NCBI RefSeq assembly: GCF_902859945.1
Contig: NZ_CADIKL010000006.1
Location: 186,001 to 250,000 of the forward strand
Origin: Paraburkholderia caffeinitolerans
Lineage (GTDB): Bacteria > Pseudomonadota > Gammaproteobacteria > Burkholderiales > Burkholderiaceae
Direction of reading: 5' to 3'
Length of the DNA: 64,000 nt
Under the pieces are notes generated by a model. That model was not told the origin of the DNA, made no database searches, and saw nothing but the letters and a program-made list of their open reading frames with translations. The position numbers and the translations under genes are program-made. The number at the start of each line of letters is the position of its first letter. Positions within the stretch are counted from its first letter, which is position 1. Shown piece after piece: positions 54,549-63,613 of this stretch.

Positions 54549-55826
54549 TTATGCGTTCGAGGTTGCGTTCGAGGTTGCGTTCGAGGTTGCGTTCGAGGTT
54601 GTGTTCGCTTGTGCAGCCCATTCGTCGCGGCGCGTGGCTACCGTGTCGGCGCTTGCGCCAACGAGCTCCGCATAAACGCCGGGAGCCGTTGCGCCTTCGG
54701 TGCTGATCAGCAGCACGCGTGACTGCGCATTCAGCCCCACCGCATGCGCGAGAGCGGGGGCGTGCATCAGTTTCGCGAGACCGGCGAGACCGGCGGCGCC
54801 CGATTCACCGGAAACGATGGGCACGTCGTCGCCCGATCCGGCGGCGAGCGTACGCATGGCCGCCACCGCGTCTTCGTCCTCGATGAGCATGAAGTCGTCG
54901 ATGCACGCTTGAAGAATCTTCCATGCGAGCGGGGACGTCTCTCCGCACGCGAGGCCGGCCATGACCGAGTCGACCGAGCCCGTGGCTTTCGCGGCGTGTC
55001 CCGCGAGCGCGCTCTGATAGAGGCAATCGGCTTGCCGCGGCTCGACCACGACGAAGCGCGGGCGATTCGCCCCGTAGTGCTCCCACAGGTAGCTGGCTAC
55101 GCCCGCCGCGAGCCCGCCCACGCCGCCTTGCAGGAAAACGTGCGTGAAGGCAGGCTCGCCCGAGGTTGTGCTCGATTGTTCGATGACCTCCGCCGCGATC
55201 GTGCCGTACCCCTGCATGACGTCGCGCGGAATGGCTTCGTAGCCTTCGTATGAGGTATCGGACACGACGTGCCAGCGGTTGGCCTTCGCGAGTTGAGCCG
55301 CATGCTCGACCGATTCGTCGTAATTGCCCGCGATGCGCACGACGCGCGCGCCATAGGCCGCAATAGCCTGCTCGCGCTCGGCGCTGACGTTCGCATGCAG
55401 GACGATTACGCAGTGGCAGCCGATCGATTGGGCCGCTGCGGCCAGCGCTTTGCCGTGGTTGCCGTCGGTCGCGCTGATGACGGTGAAGTTCGACACGAGC
55501 TCGCGGTGGCGGCCCGCGATCAGCGCTTGCGGATCGACGTCGTGGCTGGGCCACAGGCGCATGATCAGCCGCATCAGCGCAATGGGCGCGCCGAGCGCCT
55601 TGAAGCTGCACAGCGGCGAGCGCAGCGATTCGTCCTTTACGGCGAGGTGTGCGACGCCGAGTTGCGCGGCGGCGTGGGGCAGATTCCAGAGCGGCGTCGG
55701 CTCCGGGTTGATCAAATCCCAATGGGAGAGCCAGGCGCGGCTTTGATCGGCCGATTTCACGTTCAGGATCGCGCGAAGCGTCTCGGGATAGGGGCTGCGG
55801 GCGACGCGGGAATGGGCGAGCGGCAT
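54549..55826 (-). CDS. Diaminopropionate ammonia-lyase-like PLP enzyme
   Basis: A 425-residue fold-type II PLP enzyme. Lys76 in CSFKALGAP is the Schiff-base lysine; SATDGNHGKALA binds the substrate carboxylate, GGVGGLAAGVA the PLP phosphate, and SGESGAAGLAGL is a conserved C-terminal loop. These match diaminopropionate ammonia-lyases, which convert 2,3-diaminopropionate to pyruvate and ammonia; threonine dehydratase-like activity is an alternative. The last 16 residues are four TSNA repeats encoded by a 12-bp tandem repeat. Divergent from the Lrp-type regulator; CAGGAGC precedes the ATG. Confidence 0.88.
   Translation of the reverse strand: MPLAHSRVARSPYPETLRAILNVKSADQSRAWLSHWDLINPEPTPLWNLPHAAAQLGVAHLAVKDESLRSPLCSFKALGAPIALMRLIMRLWPSHDVDPQALIAGRHRELVSNFTVISATDGNHGKALAAAAQSIGCHCVIVLHANVSAEREQAIAAYGARVVRIAGNYDESVEHAAQLAKANRWHVVSDTSYEGYEAIPRDVMQGYGTIAAEVIEQSSTTSGEPAFTHVFLQGGVGGLAAGVASYLWEHYGANRPRFVVVEPRQADCLYQSALAGHAAKATGSVDSVMAGLACGETSPLAWKILQACIDDFMLIEDEDAVAAMRTLAAGSGDDVPIVSGESGAAGLAGLAKLMHAPALAHAVGLNAQSRVLLISTEGATAPGVYAELVGASADTVATRRDEWAAQANTTSNATSNATSNATSNA
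54553..54600. repeat. Four perfect copies of a 12-bp tandem repeat
   Basis: Unit GCGTTCGAGGTT repeated four times, plus a diverged partial fifth copy (54601-54607). It encodes four TSNA repeats at the C-terminus of the ammonia-lyase, so gain or loss of units would keep the frame. Confidence 0.95.
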
Positions 55827-55998
55827 GTGACGGGCTCCTGGGCCAAAGACGGCCTCGACGATTTGAACTCACGGCGCGAACGCCGCCGACCCGGAAATGA
55901 TATTGCGCATGCCACGCGAAAAAGTCTCATAATCGCGACCGTACACGCAAAAAATTATCGATTTTCCAGGTAAAAACGGATCTCGGGTCAAGGGTGAA

Positions 55999-56502
55999 AT
56001 GGCGACAAATCTCGACGCTTTCGATTGCAAGTTGCTGATGGAGGTGCAGCGCGACGCGCAGATTCCGCAAAACGAATTGGGCGCCCGCGTGAATCTCTCG
56101 ACCGCAGCGGTCAACCGCCGGCTGCGGCGGCTCGCCGACGAAGGCGTGATCGACCACTACGCGGCCATCGTGGCTCCCGAAAAAGTCGACCATCCGATCA
56201 CGATTGTCGTGACCGTCGAAGTGGAGAGCGAGCAGATTGATTTGCTAGACGCCATGAAGCGCACGTTTGCGCAGTGTCCGCAGATTCAGCAATGCTATTA
56301 CGTGGCGGGCGAATGGGATTTCGTGCTGATTCTCGCGGTACGCAATATGGACCAATACACCGAACTCACGCGCCAGCTTTTTTTCTCGAACAACAACGTG
56401 AAGCGCTTCAAGACGCTCGTGAGCATGAGCCGTGTGAAGGTCGGGCTCGAAGTGCCACTCATGCCGCTCGCCCCGCTCGCACTGGACGAGGGCGAGGGCT
56501 AA
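55999..56502 (+). CDS. Lrp/AsnC family transcriptional regulator
   Basis: A 167-residue regulator: HTH about residues 5-60 (ELGARVNLSTAAVNRRLRRL) and a RAM ligand domain (about 65-150, CYYVAGEWDFVLILAVRNM). Divergent from the ammonia-lyase/M20 operon with 172 bases between start codons, so it probably senses the amino acid substrate and controls that operon. AAGGGTGAA precedes the ATG. Confidence 0.92.
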   Translation: MATNLDAFDCKLLMEVQRDAQIPQNELGARVNLSTAAVNRRLRRLADEGVIDHYAAIVAPEKVDHPITIVVTVEVESEQIDLLDAMKRTFAQCPQIQQCYYVAGEWDFVLILAVRNMDQYTELTRQLFFSNNNVKRFKTLVSMSRVKVGLEVPLMPLAPLALDEGEG

Positions 56503-56523
56503 GCGGCTTTCGCCGTATCGATA

Positions 56524-57318
56524 TCAGGCGATGGTGTCGACCACGCCGCCGTCCACGCGCAATGCCGCTCCCGTGGTGGCGGAGGCCTGCTGCGAGCATG
56601 CATAGACCACCATGTTCGCCACTTCGTCCACGCTCGCCGCGCGGCGGATGATGGACGAGGCGCGGTGTTGCTGCACGAAAGCCGCCGCGACTTCCTCGAT
56701 GGATTGGCCCGTTTTCGCGACTTCGTCCTTGAGCATCGCTTCCACGCCTTCCGAAAGCGTCGGGCCGGGCAGCACGGAATTGACCGTCACGCCGGTGCCG
56801 GCGAGCCGTTTGGCGAGGCCGCGCGCCACGGCGATCTGCGCGGTCTTGGTCATGCCGTAATGGATCATGTCGGAGGGAATATTCAGGCCCGACTCCGACG
56901 AAATAAACACGATGCGCCCCCAGCCCTGCTTGACCATTGCGCCCGCGTAGGCGCGTGAGAGCCTCACGCCCGACATCACGTTGGTTTCGAAAAAGCGCAG
57001 CCATTCGCTGTCGGGAATGGAGAAGAAGTCTTCCTGCGCGAAGACGCCGAGATTGTTCACGAGAATGTCCACTCGCGGATGCGCTTTCACGAGCGCCTCG
57101 CAGCCTGCGTCGTTCGAGAGGTCGCCGACGAAACCCTGCACCTGCGCGCCCGGCACGGCCTTGCGCACTGCCGCTTCGGCGTCTCGCACGTTGGCTTCGT
57201 GACGGCTGCTCACGATCACGCTGGCGCCAGCGCCGGCCAGCCCTTTGACGGTGGCGAGCCCGATGCCCGCCGCCGACCCGGTAACTAATGCGAGCTTTCC
57301 TGACAAATCGATTTTCAT
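56524..57318 (-). CDS. Short-chain dehydrogenase/reductase (SDR)
   Basis: A 264-residue classical SDR: TGSAAGIG cofactor motif, VNNLG, catalytic Ser in FISSESG and Tyr-x-x-x-Lys in HYGMTKTA, then SVLPGPTLSEG and a C-terminal dimer strand GAALRVDGG. The subgroup (VxxVLPGPTxSEG) is common in Burkholderiaceae and its substrate is unknown. ACAGGAGC precedes the ATG. Convergent with the Lrp gene. Confidence 0.92.
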   Translation of the reverse strand: MKIDLSGKLALVTGSAAGIGLATVKGLAGAGASVIVSSRHEANVRDAEAAVRKAVPGAQVQGFVGDLSNDAGCEALVKAHPRVDILVNNLGVFAQEDFFSIPDSEWLRFFETNVMSGVRLSRAYAGAMVKQGWGRIVFISSESGLNIPSDMIHYGMTKTAQIAVARGLAKRLAGTGVTVNSVLPGPTLSEGVEAMLKDEVAKTGQSIEEVAAAFVQQHRASSIIRRAASVDEVANMVVYACSQQASATTGAALRVDGGVVDTIA

Positions 57319-57444
57319 CGTAGCTCCTGTCTCATGCAAAGCGTGGGTGAAACGCGCCGCGTCGACACACAGGGCGATGACCGGCGTGAGGAGAACCGGC
57401 AGTGTACTGCGGGCATTGGCTGGCTGCTCGCTCACGCATACCGG

Positions 57445-59619
57445 TCAGCGCGCGATGCCCATTTCCGGATCGCTGATGCTGTCCTTGCCGGTTTCCATGC
57501 GCCCCGCGAAACGGCGCGTGATTTCGTTTGCGCCATCCGTGTTTTTCACGGCACTCAGCGTGAAGTCGTACCAGCCACCCGATGCGTCGAGCAGCCAGCG
57601 CTGTTCGGCGCGACCGTGTGCGGGGACGCTGAGCGTCCAGGGGCCGTCGCTGCGATAGGCGTTTGCTGTCACCGTGCACTCGGCCTGCGCCGGTCCGCTA
57701 TTGGCGAGCGTGAGCACGAGGGTGTTGGCGGCCTCGTCGTAGCGCAGGCGCATTTCGGTAGCGGGGCCACGCGCCGCCGCGCTCGCATTGCCCGTGAAGC
57801 GGCGGTGAAAGCCGTTGGGCCCGAGCACCCAGAGATCGTATGCGCCAGCGTCCGTTGCTGCGGGCGTCCACGTGTCGTCGAGATGCTTGCCTGCCTCGAC
57901 GGTATAGCGGCGTGGCGCGCGCTCCAGGTGCAATGTGTCGTAGACGTGAAAGACCACGCCCGCGCTGCCTTCGTTACGCAAGGCGAGACGCATCTCGCTG
58001 CGCTTCGCCACGATGGTCGCATCGGCGTGCAAGCGGTACGGCAAGGCACGCGAAGGTCTGGCGAAGCGCACCTGAACTGGCATCGCCTGTTCGGCAAGCG
58101 CAGGCGGCGCGACCGCCTTCAGCGCATGTTGCTGCGCCTTCTGTGCATCGGCGGAGGCTTTGCTCGGGGCAGGGAAGGAGGTGACGGGCTTTTTATTCGG
58201 AGTGCTGAAATTCAGCGTGGAAGTCAGATCGCCGAACACGGCGCGCCGCCACGCGCTGATATTGGGCTCTTCCACGCCAAAGCGAAGTTCGAGAAAACGC
58301 AGCACCGAAGTGTGATCGAACACCTGAGAGTTGACAAGGCCGCCCGTGCTCCACGGCGAGACCACGAACATCGGCACGCGCGGGCCGGCGCCATAAGGCT
58401 GCCCGTCCGGTACGAGCGGGGTGGAGTCGCCGGGCGGGTTCGGCACGGTGAAGTACTCGTGTTTCGTGCTGACCGTGGATTTGCCGGCATAGGCGCCGTT
58501 GCCAATCGGTGACGGCGCGGCTGGCGGCGGCATGTGATCGAAGAAGCAGTCGTTCTCGTCGTAGTTCACGAACAGCACGGTCTGGCTCCAGACTTCCGGG
58601 TTCGCCGTGAGCGCATCGAGCAGTTGCTGCATGTACCACGCACCCTGACCCGGCGTCGAGACGGCGGGATGCTCGCAATAGGCTTGTGGCGAGACGATCC
58701 AGCTTACCTGCGGGAGCTGGTTGGCGGCGATGTCGTCCTTGAACGCCTGCAGGAAGCCGCCATCGGGCATCGTGTTGCCGATGCCCTTGTAGAGCGGCTC
58801 GCGCGATTCCAGTGCTGCGCTCCAGGCAAGATTGGGCGAGCCAGCAATGGCCTCGTGAATCTTGCGGAACGCGGCAAAGCCCGCGAGCGGATTGTCGTTG
58901 TAGTTATCGGGCTGGTTTTCGTAGATTTTCCAGCTCACGCCTGCTTTTTGCAGACGCTCGACATAGGTGGTCCACGTGAGCCCGTTGGCCGATGGTCCGA
59001 GCCAGTCCCAGCCGTTATTGTTCACCACCGCGTGCCGGGAAACCCCGTTGCTATCAGAATTGCCGGGGCCGTTGGTGCCGGTCAACAGGAACAGCCGGTT
59101 GCTATTGGTGCCACCCATCAGCGAGCAGTGGTACGCGTCGCAAACCGTGAACGCGTTCGCGAGCGCGAAATGAAACGGCAGGTCGGCCTCGCGCAGATAG
59201 CCCATCGAAATATCGCCTTTCGATTTTGGCCATTGCGTCATGCGGCCGTTGTCCCACGCGCCGTGGGCGTCCACCCATTCGTGCGCGCCGCCCGCGAGCA
59301 GTGCGTTGCCCTGTGATTTATCGAGGTGAAAGGGCAGCACGCTGCGCGTGCCGTCGCTTTGCTGCCAGACGCTTTCGCCTTGCGGTTGCGGGATCGTGAT
59401 GCGGTCGCCAAAGCCGCGCACGCCGGGCAGGGTGCCGAGATAGTGGTCGAACGAGCGGTTTTCCTGCATGAAGATCACAACATGCTGGACGTCCCGGATC
59501 GTGCCGGTGGTGTTGCTCGCCGGAATCGCGAGCGCGCGCCGGATGGCCGGCGGAAAGAGGCTGAGCGCGGCGCTTGCGGTGGCGCTGCGCAGAAAGCGGC
59601 GGCGGTCCTTCGAGGTCAT
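57445..59619 (-). CDS. Phosphocholine-specific phospholipase C (PlcN/PlcH family)
   Basis: A 724-residue Tat-exported enzyme: twin-arginine signal RRRFLRSATASAA (residues 6-18) with the hydrophobic core to about residue 32. The phosphoesterase domain (about 40-480) carries the metal-site motifs QENRSFDHYLGT, NYDENDCFFDHM and PMFVVSPWS. Two C-terminal DUF756-type beta domains follow (about 500-600 and 620-705). It hydrolyses phosphatidylcholine or sphingomyelin. It lies 74 bases downstream of the single-domain response regulator gene on the same strand. Confidence 0.93.
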   Translation of the reverse strand: MTSKDRRRFLRSATASAALSLFPPAIRRALAIPASNTTGTIRDVQHVVIFMQENRSFDHYLGTLPGVRGFGDRITIPQPQGESVWQQSDGTRSVLPFHLDKSQGNALLAGGAHEWVDAHGAWDNGRMTQWPKSKGDISMGYLREADLPFHFALANAFTVCDAYHCSLMGGTNSNRLFLLTGTNGPGNSDSNGVSRHAVVNNNGWDWLGPSANGLTWTTYVERLQKAGVSWKIYENQPDNYNDNPLAGFAAFRKIHEAIAGSPNLAWSAALESREPLYKGIGNTMPDGGFLQAFKDDIAANQLPQVSWIVSPQAYCEHPAVSTPGQGAWYMQQLLDALTANPEVWSQTVLFVNYDENDCFFDHMPPPAAPSPIGNGAYAGKSTVSTKHEYFTVPNPPGDSTPLVPDGQPYGAGPRVPMFVVSPWSTGGLVNSQVFDHTSVLRFLELRFGVEEPNISAWRRAVFGDLTSTLNFSTPNKKPVTSFPAPSKASADAQKAQQHALKAVAPPALAEQAMPVQVRFARPSRALPYRLHADATIVAKRSEMRLALRNEGSAGVVFHVYDTLHLERAPRRYTVEAGKHLDDTWTPAATDAGAYDLWVLGPNGFHRRFTGNASAAARGPATEMRLRYDEAANTLVLTLANSGPAQAECTVTANAYRSDGPWTLSVPAHGRAEQRWLLDASGGWYDFTLSAVKNTDGANEITRRFAGRMETGKDSISDPEMGIAR

Positions 59620-59693
59620 AGGGCCAACGGGCGTTCCGGGTTTTTATGAGGGTCTTCACCCGTGAGCATGACACGTTGGACGTTACGGCGCTT

Positions 59694-60044
59694 TCAAGGC
59701 ATGACGACGCGGTGCAGGATGTCGAGCAACTGCGTGACGGCAAACGGCTTGCGCAGGAAGCCGACCAGATCCGCATCGGCGGGCGGTGTGACGAGCGCGG
59801 AGACGAGCACCATCGGCACCGTTGCAAGCGTGCGGTTGCGGCGCATTTCCCGCATCAATGCCAGGCCGTCCATATGCGGCATCATGCAATCGGAAATCAC
59901 GACATCGGGCGGATCGGCGAGCGCGGCCCTGAGCGCGTCCGTCCCATCCCCGGCAGTCGTGACCCGATAGCCATCCTGACCGACTAGCTCCTTGAGCGCG
60001 TTCAGTGCATTAATATCGTCGTCGACGAGTAATACGGTAGCCAT
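59694..60044 (-). CDS. Single-domain response regulator
   Basis: A 116-residue CheY-like receiver: acidic pocket VDDD (7-10), phospho-acceptor Asp52 in VISDCMMP, Ser in LVSAL, Lys in LRKPF. No output domain. It precedes the phospholipase C gene on the same strand by 74 bases and may be cotranscribed; it might instead relay a distant kinase. The frame is open 20 codons upstream but the ATG of MATVLLV has AGGTAAACG upstream and matches the receiver start. Confidence 0.88.
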   Translation of the reverse strand: MATVLLVDDDINALNALKELVGQDGYRVTTAGDGTDALRAALADPPDVVISDCMMPHMDGLALMREMRRNRTLATVPMVLVSALVTPPADADLVGFLRKPFAVTQLLDILHRVVMP

Positions 60045-61197
60045 ACGTCGTTTACCTGTGCGGCGCGCACTCGCCGATATTGGCGCGGTTATTACGCCGT
60101 GCACCCGTGTTCTTCGCGGTTCCCCGTCCCCGCCCTCGCCCGGGATGGCGTACTCCGGCGCTTGCCCTGCATTGGTGGGAGCTTACTGGAGAATGCGCAT
60201 TTTCCATGCCCGATGGATATGGGCGGACCACGACCTCGACTAGAGGCGTGCCGCATGGGCGTCACTTGAATGACGCATCAATGACACAGCATTTGATGTT
60301 CCCGGGGCAACGGCGCGTTTTCGCGTGCCGGCGACGTCATAAAAAATTCAAATAGTGCCAGGCAATATCGGTAAATGATGGCCGTTCGCAGCCTTAGCCC
60401 AACCGGCCCTTCAAGCAAGACCGCAATTTTCGAGCCATGATGTTTTTCTTCTTCCTGACGCGCTGTATTTAGTTCGTCATCCTGTCTCTTTTTCTGCGAC
60501 TATGCGAATTGAATATTCGGGAAAACCATTCCTTGAGATACGTCGCACATTTGCAGTCATTTCGGCATGCATAACGCATCTGATGCAATTCGGATAAGCC
60601 ACATCTCTGTTTTTAAAGGATAATCACCCCCAAGAAGGGGGGTGTTTAATTTCATTTACATCCCGCCGGCCCGCGTTGCTTTGTGCACGCCGCCGGAAAC
60701 AGATACCGCTTTCTTCGGGCAGGCGTTGCTTCCTTGGTAATCAGTGGCGATCGCTTCAAGCGTGAATCGTGCGGATGTCGAGGCGCCCGCTCACGGCGTC
60801 AAGCGCCTCCATCTGCTTTCGAATCCGCTGCCCCTTTTGCACGGGCAAGCATATGCCAGATGCGTCGATACGGGGTTGTGCCACGGGGTTCGCGTCGCAA
60901 GACTCGGGCGGCCCGGCGCTCGTTCGGGGCGCCCGCACCGTGGCGCGCCGCGTCTTGCCCCTCGCACCCGTAGTGCCCGTTGCGCCCGCAGTGCCAGGTG
61001 CACCCTGCGCCCGCCCGCCAGGCTTCAATCCACTCGCATTCGTAATCGCATTCATAGGTCCGTGTCCGGAATGTCCATGCCGCTTTGCGCATGGCGTTCC
61101 GGCACGGGCTAACTACCGGCCAGCCGTCCCACGAGATTTCCGGGGGGAAATCACTTTTCAGTTTGGGGCGGCTGGCACTAACCATAGGGAGCCTGAG
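60045..61197. other. 1.15-kb region before the autoinducer synthase gene
   Basis: No confident gene. The left part is the upstream region of the response regulator. 60350-60660 is A/T-rich and contains a hairpin CACCCCC/GGGGGTG (60625-60631/60638-60644) followed by TTTAATTTCATTT. 60750-61100 is GC-rich, with open frames on both strands; one on the minus strand (60756-61055) has a collagen-like GAPGTAGATGTTGARG stretch but no ribosome-binding site. The last 30 bases contain AGGGAG for the synthase. Confidence 0.45.
60625..60656 (+). terminator. Hairpin followed by T-rich tract upstream of the synthase gene
   Basis: Stem CACCCCC/GGGGGTG, loop AAGAAG, then TTTAATTTCATTT. It could end a transcript from the left or act as a leader element of the autoinducer synthase gene. 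Confidence 0.5.
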
Positions 61198-62496
61198 ATG
61201 AAAGTTGGCAATAACAATTGGCGGAATGCACACAACAATGACGCGGCGCTGCCGGCCTTTCTGGCTGCACGCGTTGACCGCTATTACACGGAACGCGTGC
61301 AGCAGAGTTGGGCGGGAGGCCACATCATGAAGGGACGCGTTCCGGATGCCGACGCTTTACAGCTTTCGAGCAACGATTATCTGTCGATTGCTCGTCATCC
61401 TGAGATTCTCGATGCAATGTGCATGAGCATCCGCTCCGAGGGCAATGGCCTTCTGATGTCGGGTGTGTTCCTGCATGGCGACGATTGCCCGCAACTGAAT
61501 CTCGAAAGCCGTTTCGCGAGCTTCATGGGCGCCGAGGCGAGCGTGCTGTGCCAGTCGGGGTTCGCGGCCAATACGGGGCTGATCCAGTCGATCGCGAATG
61601 CGCAGACGCCCGTGTATGTGGACATGATGGCGCACATGTCGCTCTGGGAAGGCATTCGCGCCGCCGGGGCGAAGGCCATCAGCTTTTTCCACAACGACGT
61701 CGAGCATCTCGAGCAACGCATCCAGCGCTACGGGCCGGGCATCGTGATCGTCGATTCGGTGTACAGCACGAATGGCAGCGTATGTCCGCTGCAGGCTTTC
61801 GCGGAGGTGTGCGCGGAGCACGATTGCGTGTTCGTGGTGGACGAGTCGCATTCGCTCGGCACGCATGGTCCGCATGGCGCGGGGCTCGTCGCGGAGCTGG
61901 GTCTCACCGACCGCGTGCACTTCCGCACGGCGAGTCTCGCGAAGGCCTTCGCGGGCCGCGCAGGCATCATCAGCTGCTCGCGGCGTTTCCAGGAGTATTT
62001 CAAGTGCGAGGCCTTGCCGGCGATCTTCAGCTCGACGCTGCTGCCGCACGAAACCGCAGGGCTGGCGGCCACGCTCGAGGTGATCGAGCGCGACGACTGG
62101 CGCCGCACGCGAGTGGCGGCGAACGCGCGCTATCTGCGTATGTGCCTTGCGGAGCTTGGCTACAACCTCAACGGCAGCGAAACGCAGATCATCGCGCTCG
62201 AGGCCGGGCCGGAGCCGCAAACCATCGCGCTGCGCGATGCGCTCGAAGCGCGCGGCATTTTCGGGTCGGTGTTTTGTGCGCCCGCCACGGCGCAGAATCG
62301 CTCGCTCGTGCGCCTGTCGATCAACGCGATGCTCAGCGAGTCGGAGCTCGAACGGATCGTGGAGGTCTGCGAAGCAATCCGCGATGAAGTGCAAATGTGG
62401 AACTGGCCCTCGACGCGCCGCCTCATGGAGCGCGGCGCCACGCGCATGCGCGTGCGTCAGCCGCGCGCGCTCGCCGACCTGCAGGTGGCTGCGTGA
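61198..62496 (+). CDS. cqsA: Alpha-hydroxyketone autoinducer synthase (CqsA/LqsA/JqsA family)
   Basis: A 432-residue fold-type I PLP enzyme of the alpha-oxoamine synthase group. Residues LQLSSNDYLSIARHPEI and CQSGFAANTGLIQSIANAQT, VYVDMMAHMSLWEGIRAAGA, the PLP-contacting DESHSLGTHGPHGAG and Schiff-base Lys249 in ASLAKAFAGRAG are typical of CqsA, which condenses an acyl-CoA with an amino donor to give the CAI-1/LAI-1 precursor. The SNDYLSIARHP and YKSG-equivalent sequences separate it from KBL/BioF. AGGGAG precedes the ATG. It is convergent with a response regulator and histidine kinase, as expected for a complete alpha-hydroxyketone system. The N-terminal extension is some 30 residues longer than the Vibrio enzyme. 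Confidence 0.88.
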   Translation: MKVGNNNWRNAHNNDAALPAFLAARVDRYYTERVQQSWAGGHIMKGRVPDADALQLSSNDYLSIARHPEILDAMCMSIRSEGNGLLMSGVFLHGDDCPQLNLESRFASFMGAEASVLCQSGFAANTGLIQSIANAQTPVYVDMMAHMSLWEGIRAAGAKAISFFHNDVEHLEQRIQRYGPGIVIVDSVYSTNGSVCPLQAFAEVCAEHDCVFVVDESHSLGTHGPHGAGLVAELGLTDRVHFRTASLAKAFAGRAGIISCSRRFQEYFKCEALPAIFSSTLLPHETAGLAATLEVIERDDWRRTRVAANARYLRMCLAELGYNLNGSETQIIALEAGPEPQTIALRDALEARGIFGSVFCAPATAQNRSLVRLSINAMLSESELERIVEVCEAIRDEVQMWNWPSTRRLMERGATRMRVRQPRALADLQVAA

Positions 62497-62575
62497 CGAC
62501 GGCGTGAGCCTTGCATGAAAGCAGCGCAAGGGCGACAGGCAGGCGGCGTGCGCGATTCAGTGCGAATGAGTGTAT

Positions 62576-63613
62576 TCAGCGCGAATCCCACGCCGCCTGG
62601 ACTTCCCGGTCGAGCTGCTGCAGCCAGGTGTCGTAGGGCAGCACGTTGTCGAGTGCGAGTCCCGCAGGCTGCTTGACGACGGAGTAGATATAGCGGCGCT
62701 CGCCGACGAATTCGGATGCCGGATGCATATACGGCTGCCATTGCTCGCATTGCGCCGGATAGTAGCCTTCGGTGCGCCAGAAATAGGGCAGGCTGCGATG
62801 GCTGTCGAGCTCGGCGTGAAACGACGCGGGCGCGCCTTGCTCGACCGCGATCTCCTGCACGCCGCGCAGCGACTCCTCGGTGTGGATGATGAGCAGGTAC
62901 GCGGTGCCCTGCGCATCGAACATGAGCAGGCCGTGCGGCTGATACGAGAGATAGCGCTCGACGATGCCGAGCGATTCGCAAATACCCTGCACGTGCGCGG
63001 CGAGCGCGCGATCGTTAAGGAACGCGTATTCGGAAACGGCGAGCGCGTCGAGCACCGTGCCGCTGGCCTTGTCGAAATACGCGGCCTGCATATCGCGAAT
63101 CGCCTGATTCAGGGTTTCTACTGCGTCGACTTCGTGCTTGCGGATAAAGCGGTCGATCAGCCCTTCGTTGAAGCTCTTGACCGCCACGTGCTCGTCGGCC
63201 TTGCCGGTGAGCACGATTTTCTTGAGCGCCGGATTGGCGAGGCGGCGGCAGAACTCGATGCCGTTGAGCTCGGGCATGTCGTAGTCGACCACCACGACCG
63301 AAACCGATTCGAAGCGCTCGGACCGGTGCACGAGCGAGCGGATTGCGTCCACGCGCATGGCAATGACCTGATGCGCATCGTTTTCTTCGGTGCGGTCGAG
63401 ATAGGGGCTGAAAATGGGCGAGGCGGGCCGGTCCTGCGCCGCGCGGTCGTTCAGAAACTTCAGGGCTTCCGTGGGCGAACTGAACAGCCGGAACGCGAGT
63501 TCGGGATCGAGTTGCAGGCTCAGATTCGATAGAAACGCGGCGCTGTCGTCGACGAACGCGGCGGTGGTCGGCCAGAAAAACGGCTGAATGGCTTTTGGAG
63601 TGGATTTCGTCAT
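62576..63613 (-). CDS. Response regulator of the alpha-hydroxyketone system (LqsR/JqsR-like)
   Basis: A 345-residue protein. Receiver domain with acidic pair Asp22-Asp23 (FVDDSAAF), phospho-acceptor Asp110 in VVVVDYDMPELNG, Thr in VLTGKA and Lys in RFIRKHE; an insertion of about 45 residues (58-103) splits the receiver before the phospho-acceptor strand. The C-terminal half (about 195-345, ending VLPYDTWLQQLDREVQAAW) has no DNA-binding domain I recognise. This architecture and location next to a CqsA-type synthase match LqsR/JqsR. Its ATG overlaps the stop of the kinase gene (ATGA), so the two are translationally coupled. Confidence 0.82.
   Translation of the reverse strand: MTKSTPKAIQPFFWPTTAAFVDDSAAFLSNLSLQLDPELAFRLFSSPTEALKFLNDRAAQDRPASPIFSPYLDRTEENDAHQVIAMRVDAIRSLVHRSERFESVSVVVVDYDMPELNGIEFCRRLANPALKKIVLTGKADEHVAVKSFNEGLIDRFIRKHEVDAVETLNQAIRDMQAAYFDKASGTVLDALAVSEYAFLNDRALAAHVQGICESLGIVERYLSYQPHGLLMFDAQGTAYLLIIHTEESLRGVQEIAVEQGAPASFHAELDSHRSLPYFWRTEGYYPAQCEQWQPYMHPASEFVGERRYIYSVVKQPAGLALDNVLPYDTWLQQLDREVQAAWDSR

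Noticed and set aside
54553..54600. CRISPR-like array
   Set aside because: The copies are directly adjacent with no spacers and lie inside a coding region.
60756..61055. Collagen-like minus-strand frame
   Set aside because: GAPGTAGATGTTGARG arises from a GC-rich repeat; no ribosome-binding site and competing open frames on the other strand.
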